Source of the DNA: Akebia trifoliata
Taxonomy: Eukaryota > Streptophyta > Magnoliopsida > Ranunculales > Lardizabalaceae
Direction of reading: 5' to 3'
Length of the DNA: 64,000 nt
Assembly: GCA_017979445.1 (NCBI GenBank)
Contig: CM030715.1
Span: 13,603,660 to 13,667,659 of the forward strand
Both the position numbers and the translations under genes were made by a program. The notes below the pieces were generated by a model. That model was given only the letters and a program-made list of their open reading frames with translations. It searched no databases and was not told where the DNA came from. Each line of letters opens with the position of its first letter. The stretch's first letter is position 1. Below are positions 43,527 to 56,265 of this stretch, piece by piece.

Positions 43527-46526
43527 TGTGGCGTCCCGCCAAACGCTAACAGGAGGCCCCATGTCAGATCTCGAGGTACTCAGTGGCGCCTCGAAATTTC
43601 GGCATGGTCTCTTCTGTTTCTGTTAGCATTCCAAGGCGATCAATCTGCACCCAATAAACGACATATAATCCTGCATATATACATACAAAATAGAATACTA
43701 ACAGAAGCCTATATACATCTAATAACGTATGAAAATTAGAATGTGGAAAAAGAAGTTTATATACATGATTATATAGAAATTCCTCACTCTAACAAAATTC
43801 CTAATGCTAAAAATTAAAATCTATATTACTCTTAGACAATCGACACCACTAGGGGTAATAACCCCAATACTCACCAGGTAATAGACTCTGGTTGTCTATC
43901 TGACTCACCAGATGATCCCCACTCTAGTTTTACACCCACCTCGCCAATTGTAGGCTCGGAAGCTAAAAAAATAGGAAAGAACGGGTGAGTAACAATGGTT
44001 ACTTAGTAAGGAAGCAAACAATTTCTGCTAATAACCCCTCCTAACATGAACGAATAAACATACTGAATCATTTTAAAATATACAAAATTTTACAGAAGAA
44101 ACTATGATTAATTGATACATATAGCCAGGGATGAGCAACTAAACATTTTAAAACTGACATTACATCAACCAACAGTACTCACTATAGCATTTTCTTTATA
44201 TACAAATCTAATTGACCAAATAGAAACATTAAACATGCATTTCATTTTATAAATTAAAGTAAGGCAACAGATACATAATACACTATGGTGGAATATTGAA
44301 ATTAGAGAGTTGGGATTCACGACTAGATCGCTCTCAGTCAGGACATGATGTTACAATTCTTCTCTAGCTTTTAGTTCCTGATTTTGTGGTCGATCGTTGC
44401 ACTTACCACACTTGGTTGACCATTTATCCTGTTCAGGCTGGCCGTTTGACGTGACCATAAACAATGGGTCTCTTTTCGATGTGTCAGAACGTTCGACTAC
44501 TATAGATTGTTAGTGATCACTGACTAATCATCTTCGTCTATGCCTATTAGGCGTGTATGTGATTCCCAAATATACAACCAATTCATATACGACCACCTTT
44601 ACATTACAAGTTCACTGGTAAAGATAGAGAGGAATAACCCAGATTCCAGTTGTGACTCCACTCTGATATGGGTCCAATACCACGTATGAGCTTGGTGGTC
44701 CCTACCGTACATCCCAAGATAGTACACCACTCCGGATGATATGACGCACTATCCCTTCAGGCATTCACAGACTCTTTAACAATTCATAAAATAGTTACAT
44801 ATATATATTATTTTCATTTGAAAATAAAAAGAGAAATTAACAATACAAGATTGAGAATGGATATTCAGTTTCCTACCATGCAAGTGTAACCACCAGGCCT
44901 AAAATAAATAACATAACGGAAAAGTAAACAGCGTCTCGCGCTAACAGAAAATAAATAAACATGCAACTAGTAACATTATCCCTGGATATCCGTTCACCAA
45001 CCTACACACAACATAACAACGTAAAATGCAGACATCACCCCTCGGGTGTGACTCTGACATTTTACCGTTTTATACCCTTTTTTCCCTTTTTTTTTGATCT
45101 TTTACAATTTTCAATCTCTCAAATAAAAAATCATTTTCTGATATTCATCAACTCAATATGAGTTCATTGAATATTAAATCATATTTTCCAACTATGGAAT
45201 TCATTTTTATCAATAACATTGAAAAAGTACAAAACTCACATCAAAACAGGGTCCGAGCGGTGCACAAGACCTAACTGACGAAAATAACCTAGTGAGATAT
45301 CCTACCCACGTATATTTTGTTATAAAATACAGTAAAACATATCAAACATGCAAGTTCTGGCGTGAATTTGAAATAACCAATTGAATTCTATATTTTTGGA
45401 AACTCACCACAAATTTTTAATAAAATCTCAAATGCAATTTTCACAATCTACGATTACTAATAGAAATTGAGAGTTCTTTACAGTCTCTAGGCGATAGGAT
45501 TGAAGCACATGCGCGGAAATCATGACGAACAACACGAAAATTGAGGTGGTCACACTTTGAAGTGGTTGATTTTTGAATCAAATTCGATAGTTTAGAAGAT
45601 CTCGACGCCATTGTCTTTTCTCCTTTCTACGACGGAGAACAGTTTGATCCCGAAACGGATGAAATCCGAGGTCAAAGTTTCGAAACTCCCATATATAAAT
45701 ACGACTAATTTTTTACGATACGGGGTGAAAAATAAAGTGAAATGGAAAGAGGTTGGGTGGGTTTTGTAGAGAACACGGCTGCGGACGTTTCTCCTTTCTA
45801 CGTCGGTTGACAACGGCGAGCTATTTGTCGTGAATCTGAGGTTGAAGTTTTAAAAAAGAATAATTTTTTTTTAAAATTTTGTTAGCTGTTTTGGACAGGT
45901 TGGAGAAGACGAAGAATAAAAAAAATTAAAAATTTTATTTATATAAATTTTGGGATGAAATCGGTATTTCACTTATTATTTTGTTCGACGATAACTTGAC
46001 CATCCGGATTCCAAAAGTAACAAATGAATATTCTATTTTGCCTAATTTTTCATTCCAGATTTAATGGTATGGTTAATTTCTACAAATTCTATCTCTAACA
46101 AAAATTTACATTTTTGGCCTGAGGTGACCCCTAAAATTAATGTCATTTTCGTTTTTGACGATAATTCAAATTTCTATGCTCCAAAAATGATAAATAAATA
46201 GTCCATGTTCAATAATTTTTTGTTACAAACCCAATGGTGTAACCGAATCTTAATAATTCTTTCTCTAGCAAAAAAATCACTATTTTAGCCTGGTCCGACT
46301 CGATAATCGAGGATTTTACAACTTTTATGTTCGGACTCATATTTGAGCGTCCTTACAAGCTAATGTATTTTTTCAATCATTTTGAATCCAATGGTGAGGT
46401 CAGATTCCATTAAAAATGATCAGAAATATCATAAAGTTTTACCCCTAAGTCCCACATTCAAGATTTTCTCAAAATTCTATTATTTATATTTCCTTGAGAT
46501 ACGAATCAAAAACTCAGGGTTTTACA
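43527..46526. repeat. Solo LTR of a different gypsy family (Tekay/Del-like), 3000 bp
   Basis: It starts TGTGGCGTCCCGCCAAACGC, ends CAGGGTTTTACA, and has a perfect 5-bp target duplication AGCTC (43522-43526 and 46527-46531). The TGTGGCGTCCCG start and GGTTTTACA end resemble plant Tekay/Del LTRs; that family label is an inference. No coding sequence is present. It is relatively young, given the perfect flanks, and interrupts the P2 minisatellite. Confidence 0.8.
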
Positions 46527-47275
46527 AGCTCCGTGCTGATGAAATTACTTTTTCAAAATATTTTACCGACTCCGTGTCGATGCCAACTCCGTACTGATAA
46601 AATTACTTTTTAAAAATATTTCATCGACTCCGTGTCGATACCAGCTCGGTGTTGATAAAATTACTTTTTCAAAATGTTTTATCGACTCCGTCTCGATGCC
46701 AGCTCCGTGCTGATGAAATTATTTTTTCAAAAGATTTTACCGACTCCACATCGATGCCAGTTCCGTGCTGATGAAATTATTTTTTCAAAATATTTTACCG
46801 ACTCCGTGTCGATGCCAGCTTCGTGTTGATGAAATTAATTTTTCTAAATGTTTCATCGACTCCGTGTCGATGTCAGCTCCATGCTGATGAAATTATTTTT
46901 TCTAAATGTTTTACCGACTCCGTGTCAATGTCAGCTCCGTGCTGATGAAATTACTTTTACAAAATGTTTTACCGACTCCGTGTTCATGCCAACTCCGTGT
47001 TGATGCCAACTTTGTGCTGATATAATTATTTTCAAAAGTACACAACCCAACTCTGTGCTAATGCCAGCTCCGCGCTGGTGCCAACTGCCTGTTAATGCCA
47101 GCTCCGTACTGTTGTAATTATTTTTAAAAGTAAACAACTTAGGTCCGTGCTGATGCCATCTCCGTGTTGATACCAGCTCCGTGTTGATACCAGCTCTATG
47201 TTGATGTAATTATTTTCAAAAATACACAATCCAACTCCGTGTTGATGCTAGCTCCGTATTGATGCTGGCACCGCA
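46527..47275. repeat. Leader minisatellite of P2, right part
   Basis: About 12 units of 58-60 bp with GACTCCGTGTCGATGCCAGC and GTGCTGATGAAATTATTTTT. The right end shows a changed unit with a shorter period (CCAGCTCCGTGTTGATA repeated). The minus-strand frame 46931-47137 is a translation of the repeat. Confidence 0.9.
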
Positions 47276-47465
47276 CCGAGAAATTACCTTTCCTTTAAAA
47301 CTCATTTATCTTATAATAAATAACTTTACCCGACCTAATAAAACATCATGCATCTTCTTTTTTTGTAAACAACTCTTGGTATCCTGTACCCAAAGGTGGC
47401 CAAACGAAAGAAGTATAAGTAGTCAGAGGTGCCTTCGTATTTCCTTAGATCTTCAACCGTTACCA

Positions 47466-49430
47466 TGAGTTCTTCCGAAGTAGCACAGCCCACAGTGGCC
47501 GAAACGTCAGATGTTGATACAAGGATAACAACACTATTGAAAATGACTGAAAGGCAAGAAAAGATGTTGAGTGTCGTGTAAGCCAATGCCAGCTTTATAC
47601 AGGTCCAAACAATTCAACACCAGGCATCAGGTTCAAATCAGGATTTACCCAACCAACTTCCACAAGGGCCATAGACCACCCTGCTACCCGCAACTCCAAA
47701 ATACCAAGGGCCCCCGCTTTATATTCCACAGAATCAATCACCCCAGGTGATCTTTCCTGATGATGAATGCGAGTATAGGGCCACAAAGGCCAAAAACCAA
47801 TAGACGAAAAGATGGCCCAGCAAATCGAGTCTCTCAAAGAAGAAATGAAGAGGATGAAATGCCTTAATACTATGAGTAGAACTCGGTTTAAGGACCTCTG
47901 CTTTTACCCTAGTGCACAGTTGCTGGCTAAGTTCAAGTGTTTGGAATTTGAGAAATATAACAGAGTAGGGTGTCCTTCGTCACATCTAAAGTTATATTGT
48001 GGGTCCATGTGTTAGTACGGTGAAAATGACAGGTTGTTAGTACAATTGTTTTAGAAGAGTCTAACTGGGCCGACTCTCAAGTGGTTCTCCGGATTGGACC
48101 ACACATTCATCAAGAATTGGCAGGACTTGGCTGAAATGTTCTGGCATAATTATCGATTCAACACAAATGTGAGTCTAGACCAGAATAAAATGGCCAAAAT
48201 GACACAAAAGTAAAGGGAGACGGTAAAAGAGTATGCCCAGAGATAGCGAGAGTCTGCTTCACAAGTGAGGCCTACAATTACTGAACAAGAGATGAACACC
48301 ACGTTTATCTCGACACTAGGGCACTCCTTTTATACCCATCTAGTGGGGCATACTACGGGCACATTTTCAAATCTGGTACAAGTAGTGGATCGGGTCAAGG
48401 ACGGGATCCGAACAGGTTTGATATTTGACTTTACAACTTGGGGGCAGCAACAGGGATCCCCTCTCAGAGAAAGCCAGTGCCTGTGACAAAGAAGAGAGAA
48501 GAAACACAGGTTAACAATGTACAACCAAATGACCCCTCTTCATCCTGACACCAACATCAAGACCTCAGGCTCTATCAACTTCTTGGGCTCCGGCTCCTCC
48601 ACCAGTTTGGACTTCTACACCTCAGAACCCATTTTAAGCAAACCCTCCACCAGTTGCACAGTAGGCACTACAGTACAGGTAGGGTCAGCAAGCACGGCCT
48701 AACAGGGTTAACAAGGTGTTTACTAGATTGCCAATGACATTATCAGAATTACTCCCAATCTTGCTTAGGGGAGAATATCCCGCTAAAAGGCCACCAAATC
48801 CAGAAGCTGAGAAAGGACCTGGGTACAATCCTAGCTTGTTTTGTGAATTTCATATGGGTGCTCCTAGGCACTCTACAGATCAGTGCTAGCAACTCAGGCA
48901 CCAGTTGCAGAATTTGATAGATAAGAAGGCACTCATACTAGACGGACTAGCAAATCCCACTCAACAGTAGAACATCAATCAAAACCTTCTACCCACTCAC
49001 AATGGAGGGGGAAGTGGGCACAGAGTGAATGTCATTCTCGGGGAGCTCTATTTTAATCCATCAATTTTGATAGTTCCCATAAAGACAAAAATTAGGATCC
49101 ATCTGGCAAGGGAATCAAAGACCTCAACAGTTAATACCGTCAACCGATACACAACAAACTCACCTCAAAATTCACGCTTGTCACTCAGAATGGCTGATCT
49201 CACCATCCATCCTACTCATCAAAATACAATTACCCAACCACCTCTCATTATACCATATACATCACCAAGTCATCAAAATATAATTCGACCCCCCTTCACA
49301 TCCCTTACACTTCATCTTCACGACTACCATTCGTCATTCCTTACATCTCACCAACTCCTCAAGCAGCTCCTTCCACTATCACAATATCAAAAGCACCACC
49401 ACCACTCCTTATTCTCAACGTAAAATCCAA
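47466..49430 (+). pseudogene. Gag of element P2
   Basis: The frame begins MSSSEVAQPTVAETSDVDTR (47466), followed by a helical stretch KMTERQEKML and a Pro/Gln-rich linker. The core gag text is in 47812-48490: FKDLCFYPSAQLLAKFKCLE, KYNRVGCPSSHLKLYCGSMC, an MFWHNYRFNT block and KEYAQR. At 48810-48900 the zinc-knuckle-like FCEFHMGAPRHSTDQC (C-H-H-C pattern) is followed by QLQNLIDKKALILDG. The rest (49025-49423) is a Pro/His/Ser-rich linker. It would form the particle shell. Several stops (for example at 48013, 48050) and frameshifts inactivate it. The start codon is the first Met before recognisable gag. Confidence 0.8.
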
Positions 49431-50620
49431 CCCATCTCCAATGATCATACGCACACCTAAACCATTCCCGTATAGCTCTAACCAAGCAATCTCATAGAGC
49501 TACGAAACGACTATCACCACATCAATAGGGATCGAGACGATGAAGAAGACAATTGCCGAACTAGGCAAATGCAAAAATGGCGTGTCTAAACAACCTTAAA
49601 CTTACTGTTGGGTAGACCATGGATCCATATTGCTGGGGTAATGCCTTCCTCTTTGCACTAAAGAGTCAAATTTATCATGGGGCAGATGATGATTTATCTT
49701 AGCAGAAAACCTGATCCTAGTTGGAAAGGCTCTGGACGTTCCTTTTATTGACATAGAAATGACGAAGGACAAGGTGTTGTCCCACTCCTATCAATTTGTT
49801 GTTGTTAATCATGTCGAGAAAGGGAAAGAGAAGAAGAAAACAGAGATATCCAGGGCAAATCTGATGATCGAGCGAGTCTTGAAGAAGGTCGATTACCAAC
49901 CCAAGCAAGGGTTAGGACCAAGAGGAAAAGAAAAAGCTATACCAGTTGAAGCAAATAAGCACACTCCTTATTTCGATTTGGGGTTCAGGCCCATGAAAAA
50001 TGATATATCAGATATGAAGGACAAAAAGAGAGAACTCCAGTTAGCCAAAAAACAAAACCCTGAACCAAATGTCTGGAATCTGGGTGAGATCCCTCATATT
50101 AGTGATAACTTATCAAAATCTCAGGTCAGACCTGACAGTCTATCAGAACCACTATCAACAAAGTCAGGCAAAAAGAAGAAAACAGTAAGTTTCAAACCCC
50201 AACACATTTCAAAAGACTCAGTTGTTGAGTCCCAACCATCCCTCGTAGAGGGCATTGATGTATTATTCAATGGGGATTCCAATGAAATTCTACATGTACT
50301 CGCCGAATCCCTTGTAAGCAAAGAAAATAAGTCACCTTTCCCCATTGGCATCGACTGAGCATCGGTCATCATCCCACCAAGTTTGGGAGGAGTTATGCTC
50401 GATTCTAACAACAATCCACTAGAGATCATGATTATCTTCGAGCCACCAAACAAACCACTTTCTCACCTCATCCGCCCCCTCAAAAAAGGGGAGATCCTGA
50501 ACAATTTGAAGGAATTCCATTTAACCTTTGAGGCTGCTGAGGCCTCCAAAAAAATGCCATTAGACAAATCTAATTTGTCCGAGGATCATAACGAGCCCTA
50601 TCTTTATTAATGAATTTGCA
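49431..50620 (+). pseudogene. P2 protease remnant and G-patch-like linker
   Basis: The text SYETTITTSIGIETMKK is the segment before the protease; then the protease core with its active-site DT/SG is deleted, and LLLGRPWIHIAGVMPSSLHQ (49598-49660) resumes just after it. The 199-codon frame 49759-50358 contains IERVLKKVDYQPKQGLGPRG, a G-patch-like motif seen at this place in Ogre polyproteins, and a Lys-rich tail. No protease activity is possible in this copy. Confidence 0.75.
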
Positions 50621-51990
50621 TGATTGTTCTTCTTATTTCAGATATCTAGAAAATCACAAAAAAATAAATATTACTCAAAAATAAAAAATTTCTCAAAAGA
50701 AAAAAAATCAAAATTCTTTCAAAATTGCAAAACAATAGATACTTTCCAAAAATCAAAAAAAGAGTTTTCAAGGGATTTGTCTCGATCAAATGAGTACCTA
50801 GATAGAAAAGAGTTTGAAAATGATGAGTATGATTTCGAACTCAAACTCGACTTTGACCTCATGGGGATCGAAGAAGAGTCTGATGACAAAATGAAGTACC
50901 CACCCAAAGAAATCAAAGACTTGGTAGAACGTCACGAGAAAGGTGTCCAACCATACATTGAGGATACAGATTCAATCAATCTTGGTACTGAAGAGGGCCC
51001 ACGAATCGTCAAGATTGGAGCTTTGTTAATGCAACAGTAAAATAAAAAAATGATCGAACTTTTATAGAATTATCAAGACGTATTCACTTGGTCATACAGA
51101 GATATGTCTGGTTTAGACACTGATATTGTGGTCCACAAACTTCCAATTGTTCCGAAAAGCAAAACGATCAAGTAAAAACTAAGAAGACTGAAGCCCTAAT
51201 GGACCCTTAAGGTCAAAGATGAGGTCATAAAGCAGTTCGAAACCACATTCCTAACAATCTCTACGTACCCCGAGTGATTAGCTAACGTCGTAACAATACC
51301 TAAGAAAGATGGACAGGTGCGTATGTGTGTTGACTACCGAGACCTGAATAAAACCAGTCCTAAGGATGATTTTCCACTACCACACATCGACACATTAGTC
51401 GACAGTACAACAGGACATGCATGTTCTCGTTCATGGATGGTTTCTCAGGCTATAATCAGATAAAAATGACAGAAGAAGACCAAGAAAAGACCACATTCAT
51501 CACACCATGGGGTACTTTCCACTACAAAGTCATGCCATTCGGGCTAAAGAATGTAGGAGCAATTTACCAATAGATAATGACTACATTATTCCACGCTATG
51601 ATCCATAAAGAAATGGAGGTTTACGTAGACGATATGATCGCTAAGTCCAGCATAGAGGAAGACCATATAGTAAATCTCAAGAACTTGGTCGATAGACTAA
51701 AGAAATATAGCTTAAGGCTCAATCCAGCAAAATGTGTATTCGGGACAACATCGGGCAAGCTATTGGGATTTATCGTCAGCAGAAGGGGCATTGAGATAGA
51801 TCCAGTAAAAACTAAATATGTCTTCGAGATGAAGGCATCCATTTCAAAGAGAGATGTTCGGGCATTCTTGGGAAGAATACAATATATCAGTCGGTTCATA
51901 GCTCAACTCATGCCTATTTGTGAGCCAGTCTTCAAGCTACTCAGGAAGGACACGCCGAAGAAGTAAAATAAAGAGTGTCAGGAAGCATTC
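50621..51990 (+). pseudogene. P2 reverse transcriptase
   Basis: An acidic stretch and INLGTEEGPRIVKIGALL (about 50970-51030) precede the polymerase. RT motifs: DVFTWSYRDMSGLD (51070-51120), IPKKDGQVRMCVDYRDLNK then DDFPLPHIDTLVD (51300-51400), TTFHYKVMPFG-like text in a shifted frame near 51520, and EVYVDDMIAKS with the catalytic YVDD at 51622-51633. The thumb region follows to FKLLRKDTPKK at 51965. The second half (51577-51966) is one open frame of 129 codons, while the first half has several stops. It would copy element RNA into DNA; it cannot do so in this copy. Confidence 0.88.
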
Positions 51991-53011
51991 AACAAGATCA
52001 AACAATATCTGCTCAATACACCAGTCTTGATTCCTCTTATTCCAGGGCGACCTCTGCTGATGTATATCTCAGTACAGGAAACATCATTGGGGTGTGTACT
52101 AGGACAACATGATGAATCAGGATGGAAGGAGCCATCTACTATCTTATCAAGAAATTTACTGAGTACGAAGCAAAATATTCAACACTTGAGAAGACTTGCT
52201 GAGCATTAGTCTGGACATCTCAACGATTGCGTCACTATTTGCTTAGTTACTTGACTATGCTTATTGTCAAGATGGACCCTCTGAAGTACCTTTTCAAAAA
52301 ACCAGCGTTAACAGGCCATACTGTAAAATGGCAACTATTATTATCCAAGTTTAACATCACCTATGGCACTCAAAAAGCCATCAAGGGGCAAGCTATTGGA
52401 GACCATTTAGTCGAGCACCCATTGTCTGATTACGATCCATTAAAGACGAACTTTTTCAATGAAGCCATTTTACTCACTGAGATTGAGGACGATGACGATG
52501 AACCATGTTGGAAAATGTACTTCAAGGGATCAGCTAATCAAAAAGGAAATGGAATAGGGGTAGTCTTGATCAAACTGAACGGGTCCCATGTACCAACTGC
52601 TATAAGATTGAAGTTCCAATGTTCTAATAATGAAACGGAATACAAAGCATGCATAGCAGGGTTAAAAGCAGCATTAGATCTAGAAATAGATGAAATCGAT
52701 GTATTCGGAGATTCAAGTCTAGTAGTCTATTAGACAACTGGAGAATGGAAGACCCGAGAATAGAGATTAATCCCTTACCATGAGTATCTCAAAGAATTAA
52801 GCTCAAATTTCAACGGGATTTCATTTACGTATATGCCAAGAGCTAAGAATCAATTCGCAGATGCACTAGCTACGCTTGCTTCCATGATCAGTATCTCAAA
52901 AGATCTAATCATCAACCCCATTGAGATTGGAATTCAAGATGAGCCAACTTACTGTCTACCTATCGAAGTAGAAGAATCTGAAGAAAAGCCATAGTACTCG
53001 GACATCAAGGC
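51991..53011 (+). pseudogene. P2 RNase H region
   Basis: The first RNase H (52027-52260) shows RPLLMYISVQETSLGCVLGQ with a stop after it. The second, archaeal-type RNase H lies in 52227-52733 (168 codons): WKMYFKGSANQKGNG, NNETEYKACIAGL, DVFGDSSLVV. The first acidic active-site residue, normally in F-D-G, is lysine here (K100 of that frame); E138 and D162 are kept. After a stop at 52732 the text goes on with YMPRAKNQFADALATLAS. Loss of the Asp plus stops means no activity. Confidence 0.85.
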
Positions 53012-53239
53012 ATGTCTAGATATTTTTCGCCAAGAGACCTTGTTTTGAAGAAAATTCTACCAATCCAAGAAGACGCTGGAGGGAAGTTTCGACCAAATTA
53101 TGAGGGACCCTTTATCATACAGAAGGTAATGATGGGAGGAGCTCCAATCCTTATAGAAATTGACGGACAAGTCTTTCCTCAACCGATAAATGCCGACACT
53201 GTCAAGAAATACTACCCCTGTGAACTGATCCTGAGATGA
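53012..53239 (+). pseudogene. P2 integrase C-terminal domain, core deleted
   Basis: The frame reads FSPRDLVLKKILPIQEDAGG, FRPNYEGPFIIQKVMMGGAP and NADTVKKYYPCELILR, the chromodomain-less C-terminus of Tat/Ogre integrases. The preceding text (52990-53035, YSDIKACLDIFRQE) is the segment before the integrase zinc domain. So the whole HHCC and DDE core, about 1.2 kb, is missing in a clean internal deletion. Confidence 0.85.
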
Positions 53240-54640
53240 TGAAAGGCCATCTTTGCTATCCTAAACTAACTATCTACCCTAGTCATCCCTTTTGAGCTAT
53301 CACGTTCATTTCTTAACCTAAAACTAGGACAAGTCAATAATTACAATACAAAACAAAACAAAAAAAATACAGAAAAATAAAAAGCATCAAAGTACTCCCG
53401 ACCCACATGAGGATAAACTATGAACGACTAAAAATTCAAAAAAAATCGAAAAAGTCTAAAAACTCAAACACTTGATCTTGGCTCAACCCAAATCTCCAGC
53501 CTAAATAAGTTCGAGAGATGTTGGAAGGAGACATAGATCACTTTTTCGAAACAAAAATAAATGAACCCCATATCTAACACATTCTAAAAAGACTTGCACT
53601 TTAACCTTTTTATATATTTCCACTACAATTAGCCTAAGCCAACATTTCAACCCAACAAAAGTCCTTTTCTAATCAGGGAATATTTTAGAGCAACACAATG
53701 ACAATGACAGTACCAATGATCTTGTAACTTGATCTAGACCTCAAAGTCTTATTAGTCGTCGGAAGACTCAAGAGGGGAATCTAGGTCAGATATTCGAAAA
53801 AAAAAATCTCTTGGATTGTAGAGTAATTGATCTAACGGCTCAACTTGAGTTGCCGAACCACGTAAAGTTAGCAAACTCGAGAGGGGAATCCAGATCGATT
53901 ACTCAAGAAATAGCACCACTACAAGAGTAGAGTCATCGATTTCGCAGCTCAACTTGAGTCACCAAGCCACAAAGACACAGAGACTCCGAACAAGAACTGT
54001 AATGTAAAAAATCAAAAAAATTTAAGCATAGTCTGAAAGAGCATAGTGAAAACCTGAAAGGACGCTATGAGTAAAAGAATTAGACTATGGTAAGATCAAA
54101 ACCACCGACACAATGAAAACCCCAAAAAAGGGCGTCGATGCACAAATATGTTGAAATCGGATCTGGTGAAAATCGAAACTAGAGTCAGGGCCAATAAAGG
54201 TTAAAAAAAAAACTCCTGGCCTGTAAAAGTATAAATTGTGAACGGCAAAAACTTTCACAAATCCTGAGGCCCGAACAGATAGTAGTCTTCCAATACCAAG
54301 GCACTAGGTATAACTCTAAAGGAATTAAAAGAGTGATTGACACTTGTATTCCCTATGTTTGACAAAAATACTGAAACCGACACAACCAAAGATTTTACAA
54401 ATTCTTAACTTATCGTGCTCATTTGATAAAGACATTTCATAAAATTTCAAAACAAAACTACTATTTTGGCCAATGATGACAAATCTAGGACCTATTCAAC
54501 AAAACTTTGTGTTTTCAAGAACAATAGCTATACTTGAGGCCAAGTACAAAACCTATTTTCTTTGCATTAATCCTTCAACATTTTGCATACATTCAGATAA
54601 TGACAAGAAAATACAAAAAGTGGGAGTACAATGTAATTAG
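53240..54640 (+). other. 3' region of P2 with short tandem repeats
   Basis: No gene on the plus strand. A ~120-bp unit (CTCGAGAGGGGAATCCAGRTC, ATYGATTTCGCAGCTCAACT, TTGAGTCACCAAGCCAC) is present twice at 53757-53985. The text GAAAACCTGAAAGGACG and GAAAACCCCAAAAAAGGGCG at 54045-54140 is of the same type as 13720-13900 in B. Confidence 0.6.
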
Positions 54641-56060
54641 TCAAACATCATGGTAAGAAATGAAAAATGAGTTAAGGCGTTCCTCCAAAGTACAAATCCG
54701 AGCAGCCTGACTCATCATCACTCTTTCAGCATCTGAAGGATTATGACTCACCAAATATCCTGCCAATTCATCAAATTGAGAACACTGGGCAAGTCTATCC
54801 CTCAACTCAACAACTTCGGCTTGAAGCCTAGCCACTATACCACTATCATTGGATCCCAACCGGGCAAGTTTGAATGTCAGTCGAGTAAACTCTCTTTGCA
54901 TTTTCTTCTTGAGTTTGAGCTAGATAGCTTGAATTCGACGATGATCAGTTTGGAACTCCTCCACTCGATCTCGATAATAAAAAAGGATGAAGTACTAGGA
55001 CGTGTTTTGGGCACTATCAAAACCAATGGCCTCCCAAAGATGAGTTCTCGAATCCAATGCAAGTATGACGAAAACAGGTGTGCTGCGAAGATGGGTCGAC
55101 TCAGAACCTCAACTTGACCCCATTATTTCGCAAGTCGACTCAGAAGTGCAGTTGATAAATGACCAACCAACTAGCTAAAGTCCTCAGGAATGAATACACC
55201 TTGATCATTGCCAAATTGTCGAAGAACCCGAAGTGGCACATAGTGGGTTGTCCCTTTGAGAGCAATCAAAAAAAGGAAACAGACCCCATCAAATGCAACC
55301 ACAAGGGACCCTTGAGGTTGGAATGCACCAACCCATCTCACCTCCTCATCATCAAGGTTACAAATGAAGGCATACCATTCCTCTTTACCACCCGAGGCCA
55401 AGAGAACAACTCACCTCGACATCATGACCACGAGATCGGCATTAATACAAAATGGACGGTTAACGACTTCGGTTGAAGCTACATGGTCCATAAACCAAAG
55501 CTACAAAAACATGAACATTCTACACTTTTGAAAAATTGGTAAATTTAACTTCAAATATATGCTAAGTTTGGAGTTTACCTACATAAGTGGAGCACATCCC
55601 TGAAACATCTCACACAAAAGTATCGGCGCCAACCGACGTCCCTCCCGGACTTGTTGTATCACATGAATTAAGGAAAGGTCCATAATGTCTCCACCACCCG
55701 AAAATAGGAGTTGACTCACAACCATTAAAGTGAGGACATCAAAATGAACCAATGGTCTCGAAGGATCCGTAAGGCGCTCGACCAAGAAAGATGTCAACAT
55801 CGTCTTCAAAACCAATCCACCATCCGGGATCTTTAAGAACTTGCTATTTATCCCCAAGAAATCGAAAGCTTCGCCTCGATAACCATCTTACAAAGGTTGA
55901 ACAATAACCATACCCGACAACTTGAGACCCAACAACACTTCAACCTTCTCAATGGTGGGAGTCACTTCATACTTCCCAAATCAAAAGAGGTTGAGGTCGG
56001 GAACCCAACACCCCAACATTGCCTCAATCAAGCTCCATTGCAAAGAAGTCTTTGGCAAGG
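54641..56060 (-). pseudogene. Antisense accessory ORF of P2 (DUF7745 / plant mobile domain-like)
   Basis: The reading goes right to left, opposite to P2 gag-pol, in the space between integrase and 3' LTR. From about 56060: QWSLIEAMLGCWVPDLNLF, KYEVTPTIEKVEVLLGLKLS (interrupted by stops), then 55857-55579: GGLVLKTMLTSFLVERL, then VREGRRLAPILLCEMFQGC. After a gap, 55401-55171 reads WVGAFQPQGSLVVAFDG and YVPLRVLRQFGNDQGVF. The end (55010-54641) is coiled-coil-like: EEFQTDHRRIQAI, EVVELRDRLAQ, ICTLEERLNSFF. This order of a W..P/LTPTLEEY-type block, ALAIYG-type helices, LRVLRQFG and a coiled-coil tail is that of plant DUF7745/PMD-like proteins known from transposons; the label is by pattern and was not searched. 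Stops inside exons make it a pseudogene; introns between blocks are likely. Confidence 0.65.
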
Positions 56061-56265
56061 AAAGTGTGAATCTCAATTTATTCAAACCCCAATGAAACTT
56101 CTCACCAAAAAAATAAAAATAAATAATAATAATAAATACAAAAAATACAAAATATCAAAAATCAAGAAAATACAAAAAGGTCTAAAAGATAAAAAAATCA
56201 AAAACCTTTTCGAGTTGTAATCCGATTTGTCAAAGCACGACCGAAGAAATATTCGAATTTCAAAA

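Noticed and set aside
45592..45813. Minus-strand frame of 73 codons in the solo LTR
   Set aside because: Inside a non-coding LTR with no family resemblance.
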